A DNA stretch of 64,000 bases from Candidatus Krumholzibacteriia bacterium (GTDB lineage: Bacteria > Krumholzibacteriota > Krumholzibacteriia > LZORAL124-64-63). How positions within the stretch are numbered: the first letter of the stretch is position 1; each line of letters opens with the position of its first letter. The position numbers and the translations under genes are program-made. The DNA is taken from positions 20,119 to 84,118 of the forward strand of contig JADGDU010000006.1 of NCBI GenBank assembly GCA_016744705.1. Direction: 5' to 3'. Positions 47,576 to 55,797 of this stretch are shown here, piece by piece. The notes under the pieces are model-generated. The model saw nothing but the letters and a program-made list of their open reading frames with translations, had not been told where the DNA came from and made no database searches.

Positions 47576-47598
47576 AACTTGACCATATTGGTTAAGTT
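47576..47598. promoter_or_regulatory. 23-bp palindromic operator of the suf operon
   Basis: An interrupted palindrome: left arm AACTTGACCA, three-base centre, right arm TGGTTAAGTT, with only one arm position not pairing. It ends 18 bp before the ATG of the Rrf2-type regulator gene. Promoter elements are ambiguous: TTGCTT/TATTTT (47537-47542 and 47559-47564) would place it just downstream of the start site, while TTGTCA (47563-47568) would place it over the -10. Either position suits repression by the adjacent regulator. Confidence 0.7.
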
Positions 47599-47616
47599 TG
47601 AAAGTCAGGAAGACAA

Positions 47617-48051
47617 ATGATTCGTGTGACAAAGCTTACAGACTATGGAATTGCCCTCATGACCCGCTTGGCCGGACTTGAGGAGAATTTGCAAGTTACA
47701 GCGCCTAATTTAAGCAAAGACATGGCTTTACCGTTGCCTACGGTGCGTAAGATATTGAAGGTTTTGACGGGGGAGAACCTGCTGGTTTCAACCCGTGGCA
47801 TCACAGGCGGCTACAGCTTGGCTCGGAGTCCGGAATCCATAACCTTAATGGATATGGTGGCAGCCTTTGAAGGCCCGATCTCCATGACGGAGTGCGCCAG
47901 CGAAAAGAGCTGTGACTGCAAGGTTCAGAACTGCGATTTGCGTGACAATTGGAGCATGGTCAACCAGCTGATGCGAAATACTTTAGAAAGTTACAACTTG
48001 GCCCAGATGGCGGGAACTCTGCCTGAAACAAGCGGCCCGAGGTTGAAATGA
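47617..48051 (+). CDS. Rrf2-family Fe-S regulator of the suf operon
   Basis: 144-aa Rrf2 regulator. The winged helix-turn-helix is at about 8-65 ([39 protein letters not shown]). The cysteines that can hold an Fe-S cluster are Cys93, Cys99, Cys101 and Cys106 ([16 protein letters not shown]). The sequence and position match the SUF-type regulators found ahead of sufB in Xanthomonas-like operons. The regulator probably senses Fe-S status and represses its own operon through the palindrome at 47576-47598. AGGAAG precedes the ATG and the stop overlaps sufB by 4 bases. Confidence 0.88.
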   Translation: MIRVTKLTDYGIALMTRLAGLEENLQVTAPNLSKDMALPLPTVRKILKVLTGENLLVSTRGITGGYSLARSPESITLMDMVAAFEGPISMTECASEKSCDCKVQNCDLRDNWSMVNQLMRNTLESYNLAQMAGTLPETSGPRLK

Positions 48052-49493
48052 GTGAAGAAAAGAAGATGCTCGAAGAGATGGCTTCGGAGCAGTACAAGTG
48101 GGGTTTTGTGACTGACATTGAGTCTGACACCTTGCCTCCTGGTATCAATGAAGAAGTCATCAGCTTCATCTCGGCTAAAAAGAATGAGCCCGAATGGATG
48201 CTGGAATTCCGGTTGAAGGCTTTTGCCCACTGGCAACAGATGGAAGAGCCCAATTGGCAGAAGGTTGGTTTTCCTAAAATCGATTTTCAGGATATCAGCT
48301 ATTATTCGGCTCCCAAGAAAAAAGAAACCAAACAGAGTTTGGATGAAGTGGATCCTGAATTGCTGGCCACCTATGAAAAATTAGGCATTTCCCTGGATGA
48401 ACAAAAGCGCCTGGAAAATGTGGCTGTGGATGCTGTTTTTGACAGTGTTTCGGTGGCCACCACGCACCAGGACAAGCTGGCCGCCATGGGAGTGGTTTTC
48501 ATGCCGCTTTCTGAAGCCGTGGGCAAACATCCGGATTTAGTTCGCAAATATCTGGGCAAAATTGTTCCCTACACGGACAACTATTACGCAGCCCTGAACA
48601 GCGCTGTTTTCACTGATGGTTCTTTTGTTTTCATTCCCAAAGGGCTCAAATGCCCCATGGATCTGAGCACGTATTTCCGCATCAATGAAGCCAGCACGGG
48701 CCAATTTGAGCGCACACTGATTGTAGCGGAAGAAGGTAGCAGCGTGACCTATCTGGAGGGCTGCACCGCTCCCCAGAGAGATGAAAACCAGCTGCACGCC
48801 GCGGTGGTCGAACTCTACACACATGACGATGCGACCATCAAATACAGCACCGTTCAAAACTGGTATCCCGGTGATGAGAATGGTGTTGGCGGTATCTACA
48901 ACTTTGTGACCAAACGGGGCATGTGCGCCGGGGATCGCTCTCGTATTAGCTGGACCCAGGTGGAGACTGGTTCGGCCATCACCTGGAAATATCCCAGTTG
49001 TGTTTTGAAGGGCGATGGTTCCAAGGGTGAGTTTTATTCGGTGGCCTTGACCAACAACCACCAACAAGCCGATACAGGCACGAAAATGATTCACCTGGGA
49101 CGCGATACCAGCAGCACCATCATCTCCAAGGGGATCAGCGCCGGTCAAGGGGATCAAACCTACCGGGGTTTGGTGCGCATGGGGAAGAAGGCTGCTCGGG
49201 GCCGCAATTTCACGCAGTGCGATTCCATGTTGTTGGGCGACAAATGCGGAGCCCACACTTTCCCATATATAGAGTCGGCCAACAGTTCGGCCCAGGTGGA
49301 GCACGAGGCGACCACCACCCGCATCGGTGATGACCAGATTTTCCTCTGCAACCAGCGGGGAATTGGAACCGAAGAAGCGGTGTCAATGATTGTCAACGGG
49401 TTCTGCCGGGAAGTCTTTCGGGAGTTGCCCATGGAATTCGCCGTAGAAGCCCAGAAACTATTAAGCGTCAGCCTGGAGGGCAGTGTCGGGTAA
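48048..49493 (+). CDS. sufB: Fe-S cluster scaffold SufB
   Basis: 481 aa, full length for SufB, core of the SufBCD scaffold that assembles Fe-S clusters. Conserved stretches are [50 protein letters not shown] and the C-terminal [15 protein letters not shown]. The Cys in CNQRGI region and those in EGCTAP are among the residues used in cluster assembly. It begins inside the regulator's stop codon (ATGA). Confidence 0.96.
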   Translation: MSEEKKMLEEMASEQYKWGFVTDIESDTLPPGINEEVISFISAKKNEPEWMLEFRLKAFAHWQQMEEPNWQKVGFPKIDFQDISYYSAPKKKETKQSLDEVDPELLATYEKLGISLDEQKRLENVAVDAVFDSVSVATTHQDKLAAMGVVFMPLSEAVGKHPDLVRKYLGKIVPYTDNYYAALNSAVFTDGSFVFIPKGLKCPMDLSTYFRINEASTGQFERTLIVAEEGSSVTYLEGCTAPQRDENQLHAAVVELYTHDDATIKYSTVQNWYPGDENGVGGIYNFVTKRGMCAGDRSRISWTQVETGSAITWKYPSCVLKGDGSKGEFYSVALTNNHQQADTGTKMIHLGRDTSSTIISKGISAGQGDQTYRGLVRMGKKAARGRNFTQCDSMLLGDKCGAHTFPYIESANSSAQVEHEATTTRIGDDQIFLCNQRGIGTEEAVSMIVNGFCREVFRELPMEFAVEAQKLLSVSLEGSVG

Positions 49494-49532
49494 TCCGCCT
49501 GTTCATTTGGAATACAAGGAGTAAGAAAGCAA

Positions 49533-50282
49533 ATGCTGAGTATTAAGAATCTGAGTGCAAGTATTGATGGCAAGGAGATCCTCAAGGGGATCAATCTTGA
49601 GATGAAACCCGGAGAAGTGCACGCCATCATGGGGCCCAACGGCTCGGGAAAAAGCACTCTTGCCCAAGTGTTGGCTGGCAATGAGAACTACGAAGTCACC
49701 GGAGGAGAAGTCTCTTACAAGGAACAGGACCTTCTGGACTTGAATACGGAGCAGCGTGCTTTGGAGGGCCTGTTTTTGGCTTTCCAGTACCCGGTGGAAA
49801 TTCCCGGCATCAGCAATGAAGAATTTTTGCGGGCAGCGGTGAACGCCGGCCGCAAGCATCGGGGCGAGCCGCCTTACGATGCCTTCGATTTCTCCGCTGT
49901 GGCTGGTGGCAAAATGAAGGTCATGGGATTGAAAAATGACCTACTGGGACGCTCCCTGAATGTGGGATTCTCCGGTGGTGAAAAGAAGCGCAACGAGTGC
50001 TTCCAGATGGCCATGTTGGAGCCCACTCTCAGCATTCTGGACGAGACAGATTCGGGACTTGATATCGATGCTTTGCGGGTGGTTAGTGAGGGAGTGAACT
50101 CTCTGCGGGATCCAGAACGCAGCTTCCTGGTCATTACCCACTACCAGCGTTTGCTGGAATACATCGTACCCGACAAGGTGCATGTATTGGCCGGTGGCCG
50201 CATCGTGAAATCCGGTGGCAAAGAGTTAGCGCTGGAACTGGAAGAGAAGGGTTATTCCTGGATTGAGGAGGGCGTGTCGTGA
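49533..50282 (+). CDS. sufC: Fe-S assembly ATPase SufC
   Basis: 249-aa ABC-type ATPase. Walker A GPNGSGKSTLAQVL, signature FSGGEKKRNE, Walker B LSILDETDSGLD, switch region VITHYQRLL. Standard length. It binds SufB and SufD in the SufBC2D complex. AAGGAG precedes the ATG, 39 bp after sufB. Confidence 0.97.
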   Translation: MLSIKNLSASIDGKEILKGINLEMKPGEVHAIMGPNGSGKSTLAQVLAGNENYEVTGGEVSYKEQDLLDLNTEQRALEGLFLAFQYPVEIPGISNEEFLRAAVNAGRKHRGEPPYDAFDFSAVAGGKMKVMGLKNDLLGRSLNVGFSGGEKKRNECFQMAMLEPTLSILDETDSGLDIDALRVVSEGVNSLRDPERSFLVITHYQRLLEYIVPDKVHVLAGGRIVKSGGKELALELEEKGYSWIEEGVS

Positions 50283-51583
50283 TGACCGCAGGAAAAGGAA
50301 ACACGGCAGCCATGGCGGCCGTCCCCAATATACAGATGCCTGCTGCCGGGGATGAGCACCCATCAGTGTTTGCCTTGCGCAAACGTGGCTTCGATCACTT
50401 CATGACTATGGGATTTGACCTTCGCGGCCGTGAAGAATGGAAATATTGCGATACCAGCTTGTTTGCTGATGGTCGTTTTGTCCCCAGTGGGCCCATGGAC
50501 TCTGTTAAGGGCATTGTCAATCTGCCCACAACCGAAGGTCTGCGTCTGGTCTTTATCAATGGTGTCTTCTCTGAGGATAATTCCATGATGTCAGGTGTGG
50601 GAACCGGGGTGAACCTGCGCCCTCTGGCTGGAGCTTCTGCTACTGGTCTGGGTGAGTTGGCTTCCACTGAAGAAGCACCTTTGACCGCCCTCAATTCCGT
50701 TTATTGGACCGATGGATTGCTGTTGGAGCTGGAGGATGGTGTGAGCCTGGATCAACCCATCCACTTGCATTTTCTGACTGACGAAAAGGTTGCCGGAAAA
50801 TTGGTGACCCCGCGCAATTTGATCCGCGCCGGCAAAGGCAGCAGTGCCACCATCATCGAATATTTTGATACCTTGGCCGAGGGACCTTTGCTGAACGCAC
50901 CGGTGACGGAAGTCTTCTGTGGTCCCGATGCCAACATTGTGCATTTGAAACTCATCAACGAAAATGCCGAGGCCCTTCATATGGGCAGCACTCATGTGCG
51001 GCAGAGTGAGGGTAGCCTATACACCAGTCGCGAGTTTGCCATGAGTGGCACTCTTGTGCGCCGGGAGTTGCATCTGGATCTGGCCGGTGAGGGAGCCAAC
51101 TGCAACCTGACGGCTCTGAGCATGGCGGGGTCTTCTGAACGGCGTGATATGCGCACCCGGGTGGGCCATCTGGTCTCGGGTTGCGAAACTCATGAGTTGT
51201 ACAAAGGACTCTTTGATGACAGTTCTCGCGGTGTCTTCGACGGCCAAATTTTGGTGGCTCGCGATGCCCAGCAAACCAATGCACATCAAACAAACCGCAA
51301 TCTTCTGTTGAGTGACGATGCCGTGAGCAACAGCATTCCCCGTCTGGAAATTTACGCCGACGATGTGAAATGCAGCCACGGTTCCACCACTGGGCAGTTG
51401 GATGAAGAACAAATCTTCTTTTTGCGTACCCGTGGTTTTGACAGCGCAAGCGCCAGGGTGATGCTGGCCAAGGCCTTCGCCAATGAAATTTTGGAAGGGG
51501 TGGACGATGCAGCAGTGCGCGCCAGCCTGGATGAAGAAATCACCAAACGTTTGGCTGGCAGCCAGGGAGGACAAGCTTCATGA
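50282..51583 (+). CDS. sufD: Fe-S assembly protein SufD
   Basis: 433 aa from ATG 50282, overlapping the sufC stop by one base (TGATG) with GGAGGG upstream; an adjacent GTG at 50279 is possible. The C-terminal half has the SufB/SufD helix: VSGCETHELYKGLFDDSSRG, QTNAHQTNRNLLLSDDA, PRLEIYADDVKCSHGSTTG. Partner of SufB and SufC. The N-terminal third is less conserved, as usual. Confidence 0.94.
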   Translation: MTAGKGNTAAMAAVPNIQMPAAGDEHPSVFALRKRGFDHFMTMGFDLRGREEWKYCDTSLFADGRFVPSGPMDSVKGIVNLPTTEGLRLVFINGVFSEDNSMMSGVGTGVNLRPLAGASATGLGELASTEEAPLTALNSVYWTDGLLLELEDGVSLDQPIHLHFLTDEKVAGKLVTPRNLIRAGKGSSATIIEYFDTLAEGPLLNAPVTEVFCGPDANIVHLKLINENAEALHMGSTHVRQSEGSLYTSREFAMSGTLVRRELHLDLAGEGANCNLTALSMAGSSERRDMRTRVGHLVSGCETHELYKGLFDDSSRGVFDGQILVARDAQQTNAHQTNRNLLLSDDAVSNSIPRLEIYADDVKCSHGSTTGQLDEEQIFFLRTRGFDSASARVMLAKAFANEILEGVDDAAVRASLDEEITKRLAGSQGGQAS

Positions 51584-52833
51584 GCGGCATCACCTCCGTA
51601 AGCCAGTTGAAACGCATGCAAGGTGGTCTGTTGCGGGACGATTTCCCCATTTTTCAGACGGCTGGGCAGGATAATGCCCTGGTGTATTTGGACAGTGGGG
51701 CGAGCGCTCAAAAGCCCCAGGTGGTTTTGGATGCGGTGAGTGATTTTTACGGCGCCGCTTATGCTAACATTCATCGCGGCGTCTATTATTTGAGTGAAGA
51801 GGCTACCCGCCGGTATGAAGGGGCGCGCAAGACGGTGAAAACGTTCATCAATGCCCGCCATCAAAAAGAAATTATTTTTGTGCGGGGCACCACTGAAGCT
51901 ATCAATCTGCTGGCTTCCACCATCGGCCGCCAGCGTCTGGGCCAGGGTGATGAAATCCTGATCACTCATATGGAACACCACTCCAATATTGTGCCTTGGC
52001 AACTGTTGTGCGAAAGCACGGGCGCAGTCTTGAAAGTGGCTCCCATCAATGATGCAGGGGAAGTGGATATGGAAGCTTTTGCCGAGCTTCTGGGGCCGCG
52101 TACCAAGCTGGTTTCCGTGGCTCATGTGTCAAACGCCTTGGGCACGATCAACCCGGTGAAAGAAATTGTTTCTATGGTTCACGCCATGGATGTGCCCGTC
52201 ATTCTGGACGGGGCCCAGGCTGTGCCTCACCTGGCTGTGGATGTGCAGGAACTGGATTGCGACTTTTATGTTTTTTCGGGCCACAAATTATATGGTCCCA
52301 CCGGTATCGGCGTTTTGTATGGTAAAGCGGAGTTGCTGGAAAAGATGCCTCCTTATGAAGGGGGCGGAGACATGATCGAGTCCGTTACTTTTGAAAAAAC
52401 CACTTATGCTCCGCTGCCGGCTCGTTTTGAGGCAGGCACCCCGAATATTGCCGGGGCCATTGGATTAGGAGCCGCTATTGATTATGTTCAGGGCATTGGT
52501 TTTGCCGCTATCGAAGCTCATGCCTACCATTTGCAAATTTATGGCAACGAACTGCTGGGGGCCATTCCCGGATTGCGGCAAATTGGGACGGCCAGAGAAA
52601 AAGCCACCCTTTTCAGTTTTGTCCTCGACGGTATTCATCCCCACGACGTGGGCACCTTCCTGGGTGCAGAAAATGTGGCAGTGCGCACGGGACACCACTG
52701 TGCACAACCGGTGATGGAACGTTTCCAGGTTCCGGCCACCACGCGAGCATCATTAGGCATTTACAACACCACTGCTGATCTGGACGCCTTGGGCGAAGCC
52801 ATCGGCAAACTCAGAAAGTTTTTTGGAAAATGA
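51580..52833 (+). CDS. sufS: cysteine desulfurase SufS
   Basis: 417-aa PLP-dependent group II cysteine desulfurase that supplies persulfide sulfur to the scaffold. The PLP Lys is Lys236 in FSGHKLYGPTG; the active-site Cys is Cys374 in RTGHHCAQP. ATGA overlap with sufD. The N-terminal extension of about 20 residues is a little longer than in Bacillus SufS. Activity is expected to depend on SufU, encoded next. Confidence 0.96.
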   Translation: MSGITSVSQLKRMQGGLLRDDFPIFQTAGQDNALVYLDSGASAQKPQVVLDAVSDFYGAAYANIHRGVYYLSEEATRRYEGARKTVKTFINARHQKEIIFVRGTTEAINLLASTIGRQRLGQGDEILITHMEHHSNIVPWQLLCESTGAVLKVAPINDAGEVDMEAFAELLGPRTKLVSVAHVSNALGTINPVKEIVSMVHAMDVPVILDGAQAVPHLAVDVQELDCDFYVFSGHKLYGPTGIGVLYGKAELLEKMPPYEGGGDMIESVTFEKTTYAPLPARFEAGTPNIAGAIGLGAAIDYVQGIGFAAIEAHAYHLQIYGNELLGAIPGLRQIGTAREKATLFSFVLDGIHPHDVGTFLGAENVAVRTGHHCAQPVMERFQVPATTRASLGIYNTTADLDALGEAIGKLRKFFGK

Positions 52834-53312
52834 GTGACCTGCGCGACCTGTACCAGAGCCTGATCCTGGATCATGGCCAGAATCCCCGCAACAAACGCAC
52901 CATGGATTGTCACGAAGGGGGACAGTGCCGTTGTACCGACGGCTATAACCCTCTTTGTGGTGATAAATTGACTCTCTTTGTTAAAGCCGAAAACGGCGTC
53001 CTCGAAGATTTGAGTTTTGATGGCCATGGGTGTGCCATTTTTACGGCCTCTTCCAGCATGCTTACGGAAGTTCTGAAGGGCCGCAGTGTCGAAGAAATTC
53101 GTGAAATCAACGACCAGTATTTGCAGATGTTGACCGATGATGAGTCCCGGCCGGACCCCGAAGGACTGGGCAAACTGGCTGTGTTTGGTGGAGTGAAAGA
53201 CTTTCCGGCCAGGGTCAAATGCGCCACCCTTCCCTGGCGTGCCCTGGAAGCGATTCTTAAAGCTGTGGATGAAGAAAGTCGCGGGACAGCTGAACCCGTG
53301 GAAACCGAATAA
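52830..53312 (+). CDS. sufU: SufU-type sulfur transfer protein
   Basis: 160 aa. Carries the zinc/persulfide ligands of SufU: Cys43 and Asp45 (GYNPLCGD), Cys68 (GHGCAIFTASSSM) and Cys131 (KCATLPW), together with the insertion between the second and third ligand that separates SufU from IscU. In Bacillus SufU accepts sulfur from SufS. Two extra Cys (GGQCRC) precede the first ligand. ATGA overlap with sufS. Confidence 0.93.
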   Translation: MSDLRDLYQSLILDHGQNPRNKRTMDCHEGGQCRCTDGYNPLCGDKLTLFVKAENGVLEDLSFDGHGCAIFTASSSMLTEVLKGRSVEEIREINDQYLQMLTDDESRPDPEGLGKLAVFGGVKDFPARVKCATLPWRALEAILKAVDEESRGTAEPVETE

Positions 53313-53344
53313 CGTTCAATCCGGGTCCGAATGAGGAGAACATC

Positions 53345-54130
53345 ATGGCCTTCACACTGAATACAAAAATTTCCGATGCCCTGAAGGAACGGCCCGATCT
53401 CAAAGAGATCTTACCCGCGTTTCACCCGGCTTTTAAAAAACTTCAGAACCCTATTTTGTCCAGGACATTGACTCACCTGGTGACCATCGCCGATGCCGCA
53501 AAAATTGCTGGGGTTGATCCGGAAGCCATGCTGACAGTGATGAGTATTCCTGGACTTCCGGATGAATTGCCCAAGAAAAAGGGTAACATTACAACTGATG
53601 CCATGCCCCCCTGGTTCAAAACAGAATTGGTGACCATCCTGGATGTGCGGGAACAATTGGGCCAAGGTGAAGACCCCTTCAAGGAAATCATTGCCGCCAC
53701 CCGCGAATTGCCCACCGGAGGAATTCTGGAGCTCATTGCCAGCTTTGAACCGGCTCCCATGATCCGCGTCCTGCAGAAGCAGGGCTGGGTTAGTTGGATC
53801 CGCTGGGAAGACGAGTCCTGTCATGTGGCCTTCTGGTTTGCTGGCCAAAAACAATTTGCTGGCAGTGGCCAGGATGTGGCCCTGGATGCGGAGCGAATGG
53901 ACAAAAATGCTTCCGGTTGGACCATCAATGTGCGAGGGCTGGAGCCACCACAACCCATGGTTTATGTGTTGCGCGCTCTTGAGGACGAAGACATGGTCTT
54001 ACCTCTGACAATCAAACACCAGCGAGTTCCCTCAATTCTATACTCCCATTTGGAAGAGCTGGGTTACCAATGGACCACCAGCGAACATGACGAAGGTGTG
54101 GACATCGTGATTGAACGAGCCGCTTCATGA
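53345..54130 (+). CDS. DUF1858 - DUF2249 - DUF2249 protein
   Basis: 261-aa soluble protein with no assigned reaction. Residues about 1-66 are DUF1858 (the helical domain also seen at the N terminus of ScdA/RIC iron-centre repair proteins). Residues about 97-166 and 193-258 are two DUF2249 domains (TILDVREQL...GWVSW and INVRGLEPPQPMVYVLRAL...LGYQW). DUF2249 proteins often occur with hemerythrins and nitrosative-stress genes, and hemerythrins lie 3 kb downstream here. GAGGAG stands before the ATG; 32 bp after sufU and overlapping the next gene by 4 bases, so it is very likely part of the suf transcript. Role in Fe-S repair or NO response is inference. Confidence 0.78.
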   Translation: MAFTLNTKISDALKERPDLKEILPAFHPAFKKLQNPILSRTLTHLVTIADAAKIAGVDPEAMLTVMSIPGLPDELPKKKGNITTDAMPPWFKTELVTILDVREQLGQGEDPFKEIIAATRELPTGGILELIASFEPAPMIRVLQKQGWVSWIRWEDESCHVAFWFAGQKQFAGSGQDVALDAERMDKNASGWTINVRGLEPPQPMVYVLRALEDEDMVLPLTIKHQRVPSILYSHLEELGYQWTTSEHDEGVDIVIERAAS

Positions 54131-55362
54131 TTCCAGCACAAGTACGAACTCTGGTGCCCTCCAAACTGGTGATGGCTCCGGTTTTTGCCAGTCTGGTGGC
54201 TGAAGTTTTGGCCTGGGCCGTTCTTTGGGCCTGGCACCCGAGCCCCGCCTGGTATGCCAACGGGCCTTTACTGACCGCAGTCCATTTGATCACTGTAGGC
54301 ACTCTGTCCCTGGCTATGCTGGGCATGGGGTGGCAACTGGTGCCTGTGGCTACTGGTGTGCGGCCCAAAAAGGGCTGGAATATGGCGGGCTCCATCATCA
54401 ACGTGATGGGCATTGCCGGAGCGGCCGTTTTCACCTTTGGATTGTTAGGGACTCAACCCGGTTTGCTGTCCATGATTGGTTCCACCTTTGTGGTTCTAGC
54501 CCTTTTGGCTCGTTCGGTCATGGTTCTGCGTGAGATTTTTCCGGCCGAGGGTCGGGGCATGATCCGTATGTGGATCATTCTGGCCGAACTCTCCCTCTGG
54601 GCCGGACTGGCGTACGGTCTGATGCTCCTGACGAACCGACTGGGAACTCCCATCGTGGGCCTGGTCCCCTTCCACAGCATTGCCATCCATGCGTCTCTGT
54701 TGCTCATTGGCTGGGTTGGAGGCTGGATTGTGGCCATGGCCAGTATCCTGGTGCCCATGTTCCTGGTCTCGCCTGAGCCAAAGCCAGAAATGTTAGGACC
54801 GGCGGCTCTTTTCTGGTTTGTGGGAATGGCCTTGGGAATGCCCTGGGTCTGGCTGATTGGTGCGCTTCTTTTCTCCATCGCCATGTCCCTGAGCTTGCTG
54901 CGGCGGGTGAGAAAATCAGTGGGTGCCGATTTGCAAATGGCCCTCATGGGTATATTTGGACTGTTGGGTGTGGCGGCCTTGTTGCTCTCAGGTGTCTCAG
55001 GGGTTCTGGCCATTATGGCCTCGCTGGTCATTTTTTCCTTGCCGGTTTTGCACGGTATTGGATTGCGCATCATTCCTTTTCTTTTCTGGGCGTATGCCTT
55101 TGCCGACAACGTGCAGAATGCGCCCCTGCCTGAACAAGTGAGTGCTCCGTCCCTGTCACGGCTCTCGGCCTATGGGGCCATGGCGGCGGGAATTCTGCTT
55201 CTGGTGGGATACGGTTTCGATTCCATCTGGACCTGGCGCGCTGGCGTTTTGCTGGGCAATATCAGCTCGATCAGTTATCTCGGTGCCATCATGGTGACGG
55301 CATTCCGCACCTGGCAGGCGCACAATCGATTGTTATCTCTTCCCGGAACTGAGGCATCATGA
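54127..55362 (+). CDS. multi-span membrane protein with intramembrane histidines
   Basis: 411 aa with about 12 hydrophobic segments and no signal peptide. Histidines lie within spans: His53 (TAVHLITVGTLSLAMLGMG), His183 and His188 (FHSIAIHASLLLIGW) and His309 (VLHGIGLRIIPF). The HxxxxG...G..P patterns recall heme-binding helices of heme-copper oxidase-like or NnrS-like proteins. I do not recognise a definite family. Sandwiched by 4-base overlaps between the DUF1858/DUF2249 and DUF59 genes. Could bind heme and take part in NO or oxygen handling; could equally be a transporter. Confidence 0.6.
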   Translation: MIPAQVRTLVPSKLVMAPVFASLVAEVLAWAVLWAWHPSPAWYANGPLLTAVHLITVGTLSLAMLGMGWQLVPVATGVRPKKGWNMAGSIINVMGIAGAAVFTFGLLGTQPGLLSMIGSTFVVLALLARSVMVLREIFPAEGRGMIRMWIILAELSLWAGLAYGLMLLTNRLGTPIVGLVPFHSIAIHASLLLIGWVGGWIVAMASILVPMFLVSPEPKPEMLGPAALFWFVGMALGMPWVWLIGALLFSIAMSLSLLRRVRKSVGADLQMALMGIFGLLGVAALLLSGVSGVLAIMASLVIFSLPVLHGIGLRIIPFLFWAYAFADNVQNAPLPEQVSAPSLSRLSAYGAMAAGILLLVGYGFDSIWTWRAGVLLGNISSISYLGAIMVTAFRTWQAHNRLLSLPGTEAS

Positions 55363-55730
55363 GTTTTTTGGATAAAATACGCGGCGTCATGGCCAAACCA
55401 AGCCACTCCATTTACACCCTCGAAGGGGAAGCCGGAGAAATCCTGCATGCGTTGCGCAGGGTGAATGATCCCGAGTTGAATGTGAATATTGTCGATTTGG
55501 GATTGATCCGGTCTGTGACGCCCAGCGATGACGGATTTCTTATTTCCATGACCTTGACCACCCGGGGCTGCCCTGTGGGGCCGGTGCTGATGGATGAAGC
55601 CGCTGCGGCCGCCCGCGCCCAGGGGCACAAGGTGGAGGTTGCCTTGGTGTGGGATCCCCAATGGAGTGTGGACGATATTTCTCCCGAAGGTAAACTCATC
55701 ATCGACAGTGGTGGTGAGCAAAAAAGCTAA
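55359..55730 (+). CDS. DUF59 (SufT/PaaD/MIP18-like) Fe-S protein maturation factor
   Basis: 123 aa. The DUF59 core is visible: VNDPELNVNIVDLGLIRSV, then LTLTTRGCPVGPVL region with Cys71 (TTRGCPVGP), then VWDPQWSVDDIS. Proteins of this fold (SufT, PaaD, CIA2) help deliver Fe-S clusters to targets, and sufT is often the last gene in suf operons. Starts inside the stop of the membrane-protein gene. About 14 residues at the N terminus precede the fold. Confidence 0.85.
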   Translation: MSFLDKIRGVMAKPSHSIYTLEGEAGEILHALRRVNDPELNVNIVDLGLIRSVTPSDDGFLISMTLTTRGCPVGPVLMDEAAAAARAQGHKVEVALVWDPQWSVDDISPEGKLIIDSGGEQKS

Positions 55731-55797
55731 AATTTCCGAGTTCTCAGCCGATAGAAATGGGGATTAAAGAAGAGTTTCTTTTCCCAGCTGAGGCGAT

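Noticed and set aside
55741..55790. Terminator between the DUF59 gene and the channel gene.
   Set aside because: Weak pairing (AAAGAA with TTCTTT plus three G-C pairs) without a T tract; not enough to separate the transcripts.
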